Assembly (NCBI RefSeq): GCF_009688945.1
Contig: NZ_AP021874.1
Span: 1,488,001 to 1,552,000 of the forward strand
Source: Desulfosarcina alkanivorans
Lineage (GTDB): Bacteria > Desulfobacterota > Desulfobacteria > Desulfobacterales > Desulfosarcinaceae
DNA length: 64,000 nucleotides
Direction: 5' to 3'
Positions 51,478-61,224 of this stretch are shown here, piece after piece. The translations under genes and the position numbers were made by a program. Below the pieces are notes generated by a model. That model was not told where the DNA came from and did no database searches. It saw only the letters and a list, made by a program, of their open reading frames with translations. The number at the start of each line of letters is the position of its first letter. Within the stretch, counting starts at the first letter, position 1.

Positions 51478-52174
51478 CCGACAGCCGCATACACCGACGG
51501 TGCCGGGTTCCGCCAGCGGGTTCACCCTGATGGAAATCCTGGTGGCCATCTTTATCTTCGCCCTGCTGATCACGACGATATTCGGGTCTTTCAGGGCTGT
51601 TTTTTCCAGCGCCGATGCCGTCGGCGGAGACGTGGCCGTCTTTGCCTCGGCCCGGACCTGCCTGGGACGCATGGCCACTGACCTGTCGGGCCTGTATATC
51701 TCTGACTACCCGCGCTACGCCAAACCTGAGTTCAACGAACCGGAAGATCCCTATCGATTCGTGGGGGATGTCTCCGACCTGGCCGGCAGCAGTTTCGGCC
51801 TCCTGCAGTTCGCCTCCCTGGCCCACCTGCCGATCAACCGGGACTATCGCCAGGGCGTCGGCCGGATCGTTTACTATGTGGTCCAGCAGCCCGACGAGTC
51901 ACTGGTGCTGAGGCGCGCGGACCACCTGTACCCGTTTCCCGAATTCGAACCCAGCGAGGACGATCCCATCCTGTGCGACCGCCTGCTGGCCCTGGAATTC
52001 GAATACATGGATGCCGACGGCGAATCCAGCGACCGCTGGGATTCGGAATCGGCCGACACCGAATACGCCACGCCACGGTCCGTCGCCGTTCGCCTGACCG
52101 TGGGCCAGCCGTCCAGGCCGACGACCTTTTCCACACGGATACCCCTTCATGTCTATCGAAAAGCAGCCGAATAG
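51470..52174 (+). CDS. gspJ: type II secretion minor pseudopilin GspJ
   Basis: A 234-residue pseudopilin with leader ending SG before FTLMEILVAIFIFALLITTI. The globular part has the GspJ-like RTCLGRMATDLSGLY and a terminal VRLTVGQPSRPTTFSTRI strand. It overlaps both neighbours, which indicates coupled translation of gspI-J-K. Confidence 0.92.
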   Translation: MNSRQPHTPTVPGSASGFTLMEILVAIFIFALLITTIFGSFRAVFSSADAVGGDVAVFASARTCLGRMATDLSGLYISDYPRYAKPEFNEPEDPYRFVGDVSDLAGSSFGLLQFASLAHLPINRDYRQGVGRIVYYVVQQPDESLVLRRADHLYPFPEFEPSEDDPILCDRLLALEFEYMDADGESSDRWDSESADTEYATPRSVAVRLTVGQPSRPTTFSTRIPLHVYRKAAE

Positions 52175-53252
52175 CCCGGCCGGGCATCGCCTCTGGGGCA
52201 ACCGCCGGGGGGTGGCCATCCTGGTAGCCATCGCCGTGGTGGCCGTGCTGCTCACCGCCGGCCTGGAATTGAATCGACGGATCCGCGGCGCCGTGACCCA
52301 GGCCGTGCATGCCAGCGACCGGGTGGTGCTGTCCGAAATGGCCGTGTCCGGGGTTCATGCCGCCATGGTCATGTTGATCAACGACCGCCGGGAAAACGAC
52401 ACCGACACCCTTCAGGAGGACTGGGCCAACCCGGAGAAAGTGGCCGAAATGGTTGCCCTGATCCCTTTTGACGACGGCAGCGTCGACGTCAGCATCAGCG
52501 ATGAGCGGGGCAAGATCCAGGTGAACGCCCTGGTGAAGTTTCCCGAGGGCCAGCAGTTTTCCGCCAGCCAGCGATTCCTCTGGGAACGACTGCTCGACCA
52601 GGTGTTCTCCCTGTTCGAAGAGGTGCCGGACAGCGACCCCAACATGATCATCAATTCGCTGAAAGACTGGCTGGACGACGGTGACGACGAGGCCATTACC
52701 GGTTTGAGCGGCGCGGAATCGGATTATTACGAAGGACTGGAACCGCCGTACGGCTGCAAAAACGGCCCCTTCGATCACCTGGGGGAAGTCGCCCTGGTTC
52801 AGGGGGTGACGCCGGAACTCTTCTCCGGTGCCGGCGGTGCCGCCGGCCTTTCATCCCTGCTGAGCGTCCACGGTGTGTCCGCAGCCGGGGACAACCGGTT
52901 CACCTTCGACGGCAAAATCAACATCTCGACCGCCGACGTGGCCGTGCTTGCCGCCCTGCTGCCGGCCGACAATTCGGATCTGGCTGAAGCCCTGGCCGAC
53001 TACCGGGTGGCCAAAGCGGATGAGACCTATACCAACCCGATCAACAGTGCCGGGTGGTATAAAAATGTCCCCGGCGTCGGAGACGTCACCATCAAGGAAG
53101 ACCTGATCACCGTGTCCAGCGATCTGTTCCGGATTGTATCCACCGCCACGCGCAACCGGCAAAGCACCACCATGGATGTGGTGGTCCGGCGGGAAAAAGA
53201 GGAAAACACCGGCAGATGGATCTGTAAAACCTTGATTTGGCAGGTAGATTAA
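52149..53252 (+). CDS. gspK: type II secretion tip pseudopilin GspK
   Basis: A 367-residue protein with an N-terminal leader and helix GVAILVAIAVVAVLLTAGLE (no Glu5, as usual for GspK), ISDERGKIQVNAL (~residue 115), a SAM-like helical domain with DSDPNMIINSLKDWLDDGDD and a GKINISTADVAVLAALLP segment. It caps the pseudopilus and limits its length. It overlaps gspJ by 26 bases. Confidence 0.93.
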   Translation: MSIEKQPNSPAGHRLWGNRRGVAILVAIAVVAVLLTAGLELNRRIRGAVTQAVHASDRVVLSEMAVSGVHAAMVMLINDRRENDTDTLQEDWANPEKVAEMVALIPFDDGSVDVSISDERGKIQVNALVKFPEGQQFSASQRFLWERLLDQVFSLFEEVPDSDPNMIINSLKDWLDDGDDEAITGLSGAESDYYEGLEPPYGCKNGPFDHLGEVALVQGVTPELFSGAGGAAGLSSLLSVHGVSAAGDNRFTFDGKINISTADVAVLAALLPADNSDLAEALADYRVAKADETYTNPINSAGWYKNVPGVGDVTIKEDLITVSSDLFRIVSTATRNRQSTTMDVVVRREKEENTGRWICKTLIWQVD

Positions 53253-53267
53253 GTTATATAGGCAAAC

Positions 53268-54710
53268 ATGAGTCGCAGAGTCCTCGGTCTTGAAATCAGA
53301 GAAGAAGCCATTGCCGCCGTGCTGATCGACAGCGGGTTTAAAGGCAGCGTACTGGAGACGCAGGGCTATTTTCCCATCCCGGCGGAAAAAACAGGGGACG
53401 AAGGGATCAAAGAGGCCCTCGAATCCCTGGTGAAGACGTTTAAACCGGCCGGTTGCGCCTGCGTGCTGGGCATCCCCTCAACCGTCGTTTCCTTCAGGAA
53501 TCTTTCCGTTCCCTTTCACGACGTCAAGAAGATCCGGCAGATTCTCCCCTTCGAACTGGAGCCGTCGCTGCCGATTCCCGTAGACGAGCTGATCTTTGAT
53601 TTCGAGGCCGTGAAAAACGACGGGCAGCAGGACCTGTTGACCTTCGCCGTTCCCAAGAACGATATCAGGCGCTATCTCGACTGTCTCGAAGCGGTCGAAT
53701 TGAGGCCCGTGGCCATCATGCCCGGCGCCTATGCCGCGGCCCGCTTCATCTCGACGATGACGGACGACAACGACGATGTTCTCTTTGTCGACACCGGAGA
53801 GGGCAGCCACACCGTCTATGCGGTCTGTTCGGGCGTCGTTCGCATGGTTCGCACGCTGCCGGTGGCCGGCAGCGGCAACCCGGTCCTCCGGAACCTGGAG
53901 ACCACCGTGGGGCGGACGTTCACCGCCCTGAAAGAGAGCATGGGTATCACGGTCACCCCCACCGCGGTGTTTTCCACGGGCCCACAGGCCCAGCTGCTCG
54001 CCGACGAAAACGAGGCGGCCACATTGCTGGGCGTACCGGTCAACCCCATCGACGGCATGCGCACCTTCCCCCGGCTGAAGGGATCATTGGATACACCGGA
54101 ATGGCAATCCGGACGGATGGACATCGCCCTGGCGCTGGCCCTGATGGAAACCGAGGCCATCGGCGGGGTCAACTTCTCCACCGAGCGCTCGACGATCCAG
54201 CACTTCTGGAGTGAATTCCGCGGGCAGATCATCCTGACATCCGTATTTATCGCAATCGCCCTGGTGACGCTGCTGGCCGGGCAGATCCTGTCGGCCAATG
54301 CCAAAAAAAACCAGCTGGCGGAGCTGGACAGGCAGATCGAAACGGTTTTCAAAAGCACCTTTCCAGCGGTAACCCGCGTCGTGAACCCCCTCCAGCAGAT
54401 GCAGATCAAAATCAAGGAAGCCGGCGACGGCGCCATCGGCCCCGAACTCCCCGGCGCCCGTGTGCGGGTGATCGACATACTGGACGCCCTGAGCCGGCAG
54501 ATCCCTGCATCGACCGACGTGAATGTCATCCGCATGGTCGTGGGCACCGACAATGTGGTGCTGTCCGGCAATACGGACACCTTCAACACCGTGGACGACA
54601 TCAAGGGCCGCCTGGACAGCGACGACATTTTTACCAACGTGACCATCAGTTCGGCCGACCTCGAAAAATCGGGAAAACGGGTCAGATTCAAACTGAAGCT
54701 GGATTTTTAG
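53268..54710 (+). CDS. gspL: type II secretion platform protein GspL
   Basis: A 480-residue protein. The N-terminal ~290 residues have an actin-like (PilM-type) cytoplasmic fold (VLGLEIREEAIAAVLIDSGF, FVDTGEGSHTVYAV). A single membrane helix follows at about residue 325 (IILTSVFIAIALVTLLAG), then a periplasmic ferredoxin-like domain. GspL recruits the GspE ATPase to the platform and pairs with GspM. It starts 15 bases after gspK. Confidence 0.9.
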   Translation: MSRRVLGLEIREEAIAAVLIDSGFKGSVLETQGYFPIPAEKTGDEGIKEALESLVKTFKPAGCACVLGIPSTVVSFRNLSVPFHDVKKIRQILPFELEPSLPIPVDELIFDFEAVKNDGQQDLLTFAVPKNDIRRYLDCLEAVELRPVAIMPGAYAAARFISTMTDDNDDVLFVDTGEGSHTVYAVCSGVVRMVRTLPVAGSGNPVLRNLETTVGRTFTALKESMGITVTPTAVFSTGPQAQLLADENEAATLLGVPVNPIDGMRTFPRLKGSLDTPEWQSGRMDIALALALMETEAIGGVNFSTERSTIQHFWSEFRGQIILTSVFIAIALVTLLAGQILSANAKKNQLAELDRQIETVFKSTFPAVTRVVNPLQQMQIKIKEAGDGAIGPELPGARVRVIDILDALSRQIPASTDVNVIRMVVGTDNVVLSGNTDTFNTVDDIKGRLDSDDIFTNVTISSADLEKSGKRVRFKLKLDF

Positions 54711-54716
54711 GGCGCC

Positions 54717-55244
54717 ATGGCGATCAAACTCAACAAACGGGAAAAAATCAGCGTTGCGGCTGCCGCAGCGGCCATCGTCATCTTTGTCGTGCTGCAGTTC
54801 CTGGTGTTCCCCCTGTTCGAAAACAACGCCAGGCTGTCACAAACGATTGCCACCCGGCAGCAGGAGTTGGAACAGATCCGGCTCCTGCAGGCAGAGTATC
54901 GCCAGACGGCCCAGAAGGCCGACCAGGCCAAACGGCACCTGAGAACACGCAAACGCGGGTTCACCCTATTTTCTTTTCTGGAAGCCCTGGCCGGGAAAAC
55001 AGGCGTCAAAAGCCGGATTTCATACATGAAGCCCAGCACCACCGCCCAGAAGGACAGCCCCTACCGGCTCTCCATGGTGGAGATGAAGCTCAGCGAAATC
55101 ACCATGCCGCAGCTTCTGGCGTACCTGCACGGCATTGAGACATCCCGTGACATGATCGCCATCAAGCGGCTGTCCATTTCCAAGGGTGAGAAGCAGGCCG
55201 ATTTGATCAATACGGTATTTCAAGTTCAGACATTGGAGAAATAG
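54717..55244 (+). CDS. gspM: type II secretion platform protein GspM
   Basis: A 175-residue bitopic protein: short cytoplasmic start, membrane helix ISVAAAAAAIVIFVVLQFLV, a coiled-coil-like stretch (QTIATRQQELEQIRLLQAEY) and a small periplasmic domain. Assigned mainly by size, topology and position after gspL, since GspM sequences diverge widely. Confidence 0.82.
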   Translation: MAIKLNKREKISVAAAAAAIVIFVVLQFLVFPLFENNARLSQTIATRQQELEQIRLLQAEYRQTAQKADQAKRHLRTRKRGFTLFSFLEALAGKTGVKSRISYMKPSTTAQKDSPYRLSMVEMKLSEITMPQLLAYLHGIETSRDMIAIKRLSISKGEKQADLINTVFQVQTLEK

Positions 55245-55252
55245 CGGTCGCC

Positions 55253-56122
55253 ATGGTTTCTGTTAAAACCATTTTTGCCTATCTGTTTTACCTGCTGGCG
55301 GCCGTCGCCCTGTTTCTGTACCTGCTGTTTCCCGACCAGGCGGTGAAAGCCTATATGAACGCCCGACTGGCCGCCATCGACCCCATGCTGGGCATGACGG
55401 CCCAAAGCATAAGGCCGACCCTGCCGCCGGGCCTCAAAATGAGCGGGGTCGATCTGAACCGCGACAGCGCGCGCCTGGTCCGGATTACCGATGCCCGGAT
55501 GACGCCCGACCTGCTGACCCTGTTCAAGGACAAAATACAGTCGCGGTTTCAGGCAAACCTGGCTGACGGGACCCTTCAGGGCCGGGCATCCATGACGGGT
55601 GCCGGTCCCACCGAACGGCTTCAGATCGAAGCGGACCTGTCCCGGATCCGAATCGAGCAGATCGATGCCGTCAATATAAACGACCGGTTCTCCCTCTCCG
55701 GCATCCTCGATGGGCGTGTGGCCCACACGGGCGGCCGTTCACCGGCGGGTGCAACCAGCGGACTGCTGACCGTTTCGGGTCTGCGCATCGCCCTGAAAAC
55801 CGCTTTTTTCGGCATCAACGAACTCGTGATGGATGGCACGGATCTGGATTTTTCTTCCAATGGCCGCAGCCTCCGGATCAAGGCCCTGACGTTCAACGGC
55901 CCCATGGTCGAAGGTAAAATTACCGGAACCATTGCCCTGAGGCATCCCCTCGGACAAAGCCGACTGAACCTGTCCGGAAACGCCAAACCCCGGCCGGAGC
56001 TTGTCGCCCGGCTCCAGGAGACACTCCCCGAGGGGATCGTCAACAGCCGCACACTGGGATCACGGGGAATGAACTTCAGGGTCAGCGGTTCCATCAATAA
56101 ACCCGATGTGTCCATGAGATAG
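55253..56122 (+). CDS. gspN: type II secretion protein GspN
   Basis: A 289-residue protein with one N-terminal membrane helix (TIFAYLFYLLAAVALFLYLL) and an AsmA-like periplasmic beta-rich region (GLKMSGVDLNRD, ALTFNGPMVEGKITGTIAL). It matches the GspN family found in many deltaproteobacterial secretion operons; it is not essential in systems studied. It starts eight bases after gspM and ends three bases before gspC. Confidence 0.85.
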   Translation: MVSVKTIFAYLFYLLAAVALFLYLLFPDQAVKAYMNARLAAIDPMLGMTAQSIRPTLPPGLKMSGVDLNRDSARLVRITDARMTPDLLTLFKDKIQSRFQANLADGTLQGRASMTGAGPTERLQIEADLSRIRIEQIDAVNINDRFSLSGILDGRVAHTGGRSPAGATSGLLTVSGLRIALKTAFFGINELVMDGTDLDFSSNGRSLRIKALTFNGPMVEGKITGTIALRHPLGQSRLNLSGNAKPRPELVARLQETLPEGIVNSRTLGSRGMNFRVSGSINKPDVSMR

Positions 56123-56125
56123 GCG

Positions 56126-56995
56126 ATGATACCCAAAGCCATATTCATTTTCGTCAATCTGGTCTGTATCGCCGCATCCGCATACGTTGCCGTGGACGGA
56201 TTTTACGGCACCGTCACCGCACGGCTGGCCGTCAAGCCCGTGTCGGCGAAGCAGGATGTCTACCGGGTCGGCGAAACCGATATGGCGACGCGGCCCTTGT
56301 CCGCATACAAAGCCGTGCTGGACCGGAACCTGTTCAACACCCGTTCCGCCAGCGCCCCTTCGACCGGGAAAGTGGACGTCGCGTCCCTGGAAGAGACCAA
56401 ACTGAACCTCAAGCTGTGGGGGACGGTTTCCGGCGCCGACGGCGGCGACTATGCCGTTATCGAAGATGTCAAGGCACGCGAACAGAACCTGTACCGCACC
56501 GGCGACGCCATCCAGACCGCCACGGTCAAGGAGATATTCAGGGAAAAAGTCGTCCTGACCGTCAACGGGAAGGATGAGATTCTGCAGATGCAGGAGCTGA
56601 CATCCGGGAAATCCATATCCCGCCCGGGTGGCCTTCCCGCACGTGCAGGGACGGCCTCATCCAGCAAGGTCCGCGCCCAGCGGATCTCCTTGAGGCGGTC
56701 GTACATCGAGCAGTCCATGACGGACATGGCGACGCTGATGACCCAGGTTCAGATCTCGCCCCACATGGAAAACGGCGTGCCAGCCGGCCTGGCCCTTTCC
56801 AGCATCAAGCCCAATTCCATCTTCCGGCGAATGGGTTTGAGAAACGGGGACATCATCACCGGCGTGGACGGCGCTGAAATCTCATCGGTGGACGACGCCT
56901 TGAAACTGGTCGACAATCTCAAATCTTCATCGAACCTCTCCGTGCAGTTGAAGCGCAGGGGGCGGGAAAAGAACATCGAATACAGAATCAGATAG
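56126..56995 (+). CDS. gspC: type II secretion protein GspC with PDZ domain
   Basis: A 289-residue protein: N-terminal membrane helix, the periplasmic homology region (LDRNLFNTRSA ... LKLWGTVSGADGGDYAVIED, ~residues 68-115) and a C-terminal PDZ domain (PAGLALSSIKPNSIFRRMGL and NGDIITGVDGAEI). GspC links the inner platform to the GspD secretin and helps choose substrates. Placed after gspN rather than at the start of the operon. Confidence 0.92.
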   Translation: MIPKAIFIFVNLVCIAASAYVAVDGFYGTVTARLAVKPVSAKQDVYRVGETDMATRPLSAYKAVLDRNLFNTRSASAPSTGKVDVASLEETKLNLKLWGTVSGADGGDYAVIEDVKAREQNLYRTGDAIQTATVKEIFREKVVLTVNGKDEILQMQELTSGKSISRPGGLPARAGTASSSKVRAQRISLRRSYIEQSMTDMATLMTQVQISPHMENGVPAGLALSSIKPNSIFRRMGLRNGDIITGVDGAEISSVDDALKLVDNLKSSSNLSVQLKRRGREKNIEYRIR

Positions 56996-57033
56996 CCGGT
57001 CGGGCGGCCCCCGGGCCCGCTGCCGGAGGAGAC

Positions 57034-59394
57034 ATGAAAAACATGGCCATTGAGCACACGACGAACGTGAACGGAAAGCGTACGGCCTGCACCCTGTTCC
57101 TGGTGCTGGCCCTGTTGTGCCTGCCTTTCGGCGCACCGGCCCAGGACCAGCCGGCCGGCGCAGCCGCCGGGTCGAACGGATCGCAGCGCTTTGTCTCCAT
57201 TGATTTCAACAATGTGGACATCAGCGTGTTCATCAAGTTCATCAGCGAACTGACCGGTAAAAATTTCGTCATCGACCAGCGGGTCAAGGGCAAGGTCACC
57301 ATCATCTCGCCGTCAAAAATTTCCGTCGAAGAGGCCTACAAGGTGTTCGAATCGGTCCTCGACGTTCACGGTTTCGCCACCGTGGAGACGGGCAGGCTGA
57401 TCAAAATCATCCCCTCGCCGGACGCCCGCACCAAAAATATCGAAACCCGCACCCGGGCCAAGGGCGATCCGCAAAACGACCAGGTCGTCACCCAGCTGAT
57501 GCCCCTGCGGTTTGCCGACCCGGACGAAGTCAAACGGCTGTTCACCCCCATGGTCTCCAAGAGCAGCGTGATCCTCTCGTACGCCCCCACCAACACCCTG
57601 ATCATCACCGACAACTACTCCAATATCGCCCGCTTGATGAAAATCCTGAAAACCATCGACATTCCCGGCGTTGGCCGCGAAATCACCGTCTTTCCCATCC
57701 ACAACGCCGATGCGTCCAAACTGGTGTCCCTGCTGGAGACGGTGTTCAAAACCACCGGCAGGTCGGCCCCGACCAAGAAAGGGGTCGCCGCGCCGGATCG
57801 CGGCGCCGCCTTCGTGGCCGACGAACGCACCAACAGCATCATCATGGTGGCCAGCGAAGATTACACCAACCGGATCCGCAGCCTGATCGACACCCTTGAC
57901 CAGGAAACGCCCAAGGGCAAGGAGAAGATTCACGTCTACTACCTGGAATATGCGGCGGCGGAGGAAATTGTCGCGGTCCTCAAGGACCTGCCCAAAGAGG
58001 AAAAGACCAAGGCCGCCGGCGCCAAGGAAGCGCCGGTGGTCTCCGACAAGGTCACCATTACGGCGGACAAGGCCACCAACAGCCTGATCATCACCGCCGA
58101 CCGTGACGACTACGCCACCCTGGTGGAAATCATCCGCCAGATCGACATTCCCCGGTCCATGGTTTACATCGAAGCCCTGATCATGGAGGTCAATGCCGAC
58201 AAAAGCTTCGACCTGGGAACAGAATGGGTGGTGGGCGACGATGTCTCCCTGAACCAGGACCGCCGGGGAATTGTCGGCGGTGGCTTTACCACGGAGGATT
58301 CCAACCTGCAATTCGGCAGTGACGGCAGTCTGATTCCCGCATTAGCATCCGGTTTCTCTTTGGGCCTGTTCGGCGAAGCAGTAAAAATTGGAGACATCTC
58401 CTTTCCCAGCATCGCCGCCATCGTGCAGGCCTACAAAAAAGACCGGGATGTCAACATCCTCTCCACGCCCCAGCTGCTGACCACCGACAACCAGGAGGCC
58501 AGCATCACGGTGGGCAAGAACATCCCCTTCCAGACGACCACATCGACCACCAACAACGATACCTACAACTCCTTCGAATACCGGGACGTGGGCAAAACCC
58601 TTAAAATCACGCCCCAGATCAACAAGGACCGCATGGTGCGCCTGAATCTCTCCCTGGAAGTCTCCGCCCTGGAAAGCACGACGGAGTTCAGGCCCACGAC
58701 CCTCAAACGCACCGTGGAAACCACGGTGATGGTCAAGGACAGCAGCACGGTGGTCATCGGCGGGCTCATCGACGACAACTTCTCCCAGACGGAGTACAAG
58801 GTCCCCTGCCTGGGAGACATCCCCGGGCTGGGCTGGCTCTTCAAGACACGGTCCAAGGGCAACGAGAAGTCCAACCTGTTCATCTTCATCACCCCCAAGG
58901 TGATCCAGAATCCCGCGGAGGCATCAACCATCCTCGAGTCCAAGAAAACCAAAATGGACCAGATGCGCGAGATGCAGATCAAGCTCTACCAGGGCGGAGA
59001 AGACCCAGCGGTCGTGCCGCCGGTTGAATCGGGCCCGGCAGCCGATCCCGCATCGAACGCCCCCACGGGTGAAACGGAGCCAGGCGGAACCGGAAGCGGT
59101 GACGGCGTCACGCAGATCCCGCCCGCCGCCATCGAATCGGCCGGCAGCCGGACGGACGGCGCCTACCTGGTGCAGGTGCAGTCTTTTGCCGACGAAAGAT
59201 CTGCCATCCGGTCGGTGACGCGCCTGAAGCAGATGGGCCACCAGGCCCACATTGCAGAAACGGATGTGGACGGCAAGATCTGGTACCGGGTGCAGATCGG
59301 CCATTATCCCGACCGCGCCACGGCCCAGACGGCCCGGGACACCTTGTCCGGACAGGGCATGACGGACACGCTAATCATCAAAAACGGCCAATGA
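57034..59394 (+). CDS. gspD: secretin GspD with C-terminal SPOR domain
   Basis: A 786-residue outer-membrane secretin: signal peptide ending GAPAQ, N0 (FVSIDFNNVDISVFIKFI), N1-N3 repeats (residues ~95-390), and the secretin core with VNILSTPQLLTTDNQEA and VPCLGDIPGLGWLFKTRS (~591-608). After a Pro/Gly/Ser-rich linker (~660-705), residues ~710-786 form a SPOR domain (GAYLVQVQSFADERSAIRSV ... WYRVQIGHYPDRATAQTARD). SPOR domains bind glycan strands lacking stem peptides. This replaces the S-domain that binds a pilotin lipoprotein in enterobacterial GspD. GGAGGAG precedes the ATG. Confidence 0.95.
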   Translation: MKNMAIEHTTNVNGKRTACTLFLVLALLCLPFGAPAQDQPAGAAAGSNGSQRFVSIDFNNVDISVFIKFISELTGKNFVIDQRVKGKVTIISPSKISVEEAYKVFESVLDVHGFATVETGRLIKIIPSPDARTKNIETRTRAKGDPQNDQVVTQLMPLRFADPDEVKRLFTPMVSKSSVILSYAPTNTLIITDNYSNIARLMKILKTIDIPGVGREITVFPIHNADASKLVSLLETVFKTTGRSAPTKKGVAAPDRGAAFVADERTNSIIMVASEDYTNRIRSLIDTLDQETPKGKEKIHVYYLEYAAAEEIVAVLKDLPKEEKTKAAGAKEAPVVSDKVTITADKATNSLIITADRDDYATLVEIIRQIDIPRSMVYIEALIMEVNADKSFDLGTEWVVGDDVSLNQDRRGIVGGGFTTEDSNLQFGSDGSLIPALASGFSLGLFGEAVKIGDISFPSIAAIVQAYKKDRDVNILSTPQLLTTDNQEASITVGKNIPFQTTTSTTNNDTYNSFEYRDVGKTLKITPQINKDRMVRLNLSLEVSALESTTEFRPTTLKRTVETTVMVKDSSTVVIGGLIDDNFSQTEYKVPCLGDIPGLGWLFKTRSKGNEKSNLFIFITPKVIQNPAEASTILESKKTKMDQMREMQIKLYQGGEDPAVVPPVESGPAADPASNAPTGETEPGGTGSGDGVTQIPPAAIESAGSRTDGAYLVQVQSFADERSAIRSVTRLKQMGHQAHIAETDVDGKIWYRVQIGHYPDRATAQTARDTLSGQGMTDTLIIKNGQ

Positions 59395-61115
59395 ACCAAT
59401 CTCTGGAAGACATATTAAAGGGCAGATACGGCGTCTCCGACGACGATTATGCGGACGCGACCCGGCTTCGCGGTGAAAAGGGGGGCAGCGTTGCCGACGT
59501 GCTGCTGCGCCGGAAAGTGATCACGGAGACCCAACTGCTGGACGCCTTGAGCGAGCAGTATGAAATCCCCTTCTGGCCCGATCTGCCCCTGGAAAGCTTC
59601 GGGGAGGACCGCACCCGCAGCGCCCCCATCGGCTTTCTCAAGCGCCATGCCATGGTGCCCCTGGTGCTGAAGAATATCCCGGCGACCGGGGACAGCAGTC
59701 TGCCGGAGGAGATGGTCAATATTATCGCCGTCAACGATCCCTCGGCATTTCAGCCCCTGGACGACCTGGCACGGATGATCGGGTTTTCGGCCTACAATCT
59801 GGTGCTCTCCACCAAAAGCGCCATTTTTGCCGCCATCAACCTGCTCTTCGATATGAGTCAGGGCACCGCCGAGCAGCTGGTCCAGCACATGGAGGAGGAC
59901 GGCAGCACGATCATCAGCGAGATCGAGGACACGGCCGATCTGCTCGAGGACACCAGTGACGCCCCCATCATCAAGCTGGTCAACCACATCATCTCCCAAT
60001 CGATCAAAGCCCGTGCCAGCGATATCCACATCGAGCCCTACCAGGACAGTTTCAAGGTGCGCTACCGGGTGGACGGGATCCTCTACGACCTGCTGACCCC
60101 GCCCAAATGGATCCAGCCGTCGCTGATCTCACGAATCAAAGTCATGGCCAAACTCAATATCGCCGAAAAGCGGCTGCCCCAGGACGGCCGCCTGGAGGTC
60201 AAGATCGGCAGCCAGAATGTGGATGTGCGCGTCTCCACATTGCCCACGACCTTCGGCGAACGGGTGGTCATGCGGTTGCTGAACAAGTCGGAAGAGGTCC
60301 TGAACCTCCAGGAACTCGGACTGGACGACCAGGATCATCGACTGTTCAACCGGCTGGTGACCCAGCCCAACGGCATCATCCTGGTCACCGGTCCCACGGG
60401 AAGCGGCAAGACCACCACCCTTTACTCCGTGCTGGCCAGCATCATCAAACCGGACATCAACATCATCACCATCGAAGATCCGGTGGAATACCAGCTCAAG
60501 GGCATCAGCCAGATCCAGGTGAATCCGAAAATCGACCTCACCTTTGCCCGCGGCCTGCGATCCATCGTCCGCCAGGACCCGGACGTGATCCTCATCGGCG
60601 AGATCCGGGACAAGGAAACCGCCACCATTGCGGTCCAGTCGGCCCTGACCGGCCATCTGGTGTTCTCCACGCTGCACACCAACGATTCGGCCGGCGCCAT
60701 TACCCGACTGGTGGATATCGGTGTCGAGCCGTTTCTGATCTCCTCCTCCGTGGTGGCGGTCATCGCCCAGCGGCTGGTGCGGGTGCTCTGTGATCACTGC
60801 AAGGAGGCCACCACCCCGGGGGCCATTCTGGAGAGCATCGGCATTCCCCGTGAGCAGTTGGAAAACCATACCATCTACCGGGCCAACGGCTGCGAAAAAT
60901 GCTTCAACACCGGCTACCGGGGCCGGGTTGGCATATTCGAAATCATGCACATGGACGATGGATTGAAAAATCTGATCCTGAAGACCTACGATGCCTCGCA
61001 GATCAAACAATATGCCCTTCAGAACCGCATGAGAACCCTGCGCCAGAGCGGCATCGACAAGGTGCTGGCCGGTACGACCACCATCGAGGAGGTCCTGCGG
61101 GTCACCCAGCAATAG
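59391..61115 (+). CDS. gspE: type II secretion ATPase GspE
   Basis: A 574-residue cytoplasmic ATPase: N-terminal GspE/MshEN-like domain (RYGVSDDDYADATRLRG), Walker A GPTGSGKTTTLYS (~residues 334-346), Asp box IITIEDPVEYQLKGI, Walker B VRQDPDVILIGEIRDKE, His box and the tetracysteine zinc motif CDHC...CEKC (~residue 466-503). It powers pseudopilus assembly. The ATG overlaps the gspD stop (ATGA). It is the last gene of the operon. Confidence 0.96.
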   Translation: MNQSLEDILKGRYGVSDDDYADATRLRGEKGGSVADVLLRRKVITETQLLDALSEQYEIPFWPDLPLESFGEDRTRSAPIGFLKRHAMVPLVLKNIPATGDSSLPEEMVNIIAVNDPSAFQPLDDLARMIGFSAYNLVLSTKSAIFAAINLLFDMSQGTAEQLVQHMEEDGSTIISEIEDTADLLEDTSDAPIIKLVNHIISQSIKARASDIHIEPYQDSFKVRYRVDGILYDLLTPPKWIQPSLISRIKVMAKLNIAEKRLPQDGRLEVKIGSQNVDVRVSTLPTTFGERVVMRLLNKSEEVLNLQELGLDDQDHRLFNRLVTQPNGIILVTGPTGSGKTTTLYSVLASIIKPDINIITIEDPVEYQLKGISQIQVNPKIDLTFARGLRSIVRQDPDVILIGEIRDKETATIAVQSALTGHLVFSTLHTNDSAGAITRLVDIGVEPFLISSSVVAVIAQRLVRVLCDHCKEATTPGAILESIGIPREQLENHTIYRANGCEKCFNTGYRGRVGIFEIMHMDDGLKNLILKTYDASQIKQYALQNRMRTLRQSGIDKVLAGTTTIEEVLRVTQQ

Positions 61116-61116
61116 G

Positions 61117-61152
61117 GGGTGAAGGTGGAAGGTGGAAGGTGGAAGGTGGAAA
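61117..61152 (+). repeat. heptamer run (H) after gspE
   Basis: GTGGAAG repeated in tandem three times, preceded by GTGAAG and followed by GTGGAAA, starting right after the gspE stop. It is the most regular of the intergenic heptamer runs. Confidence 0.85.
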
Positions 61153-61224
61153 ACAATTAACATCCCACCGCGAATGGCCAGCGACGAATCTGGAAATTTT
61201 TAATTTATCTAAAACATACGCCTT

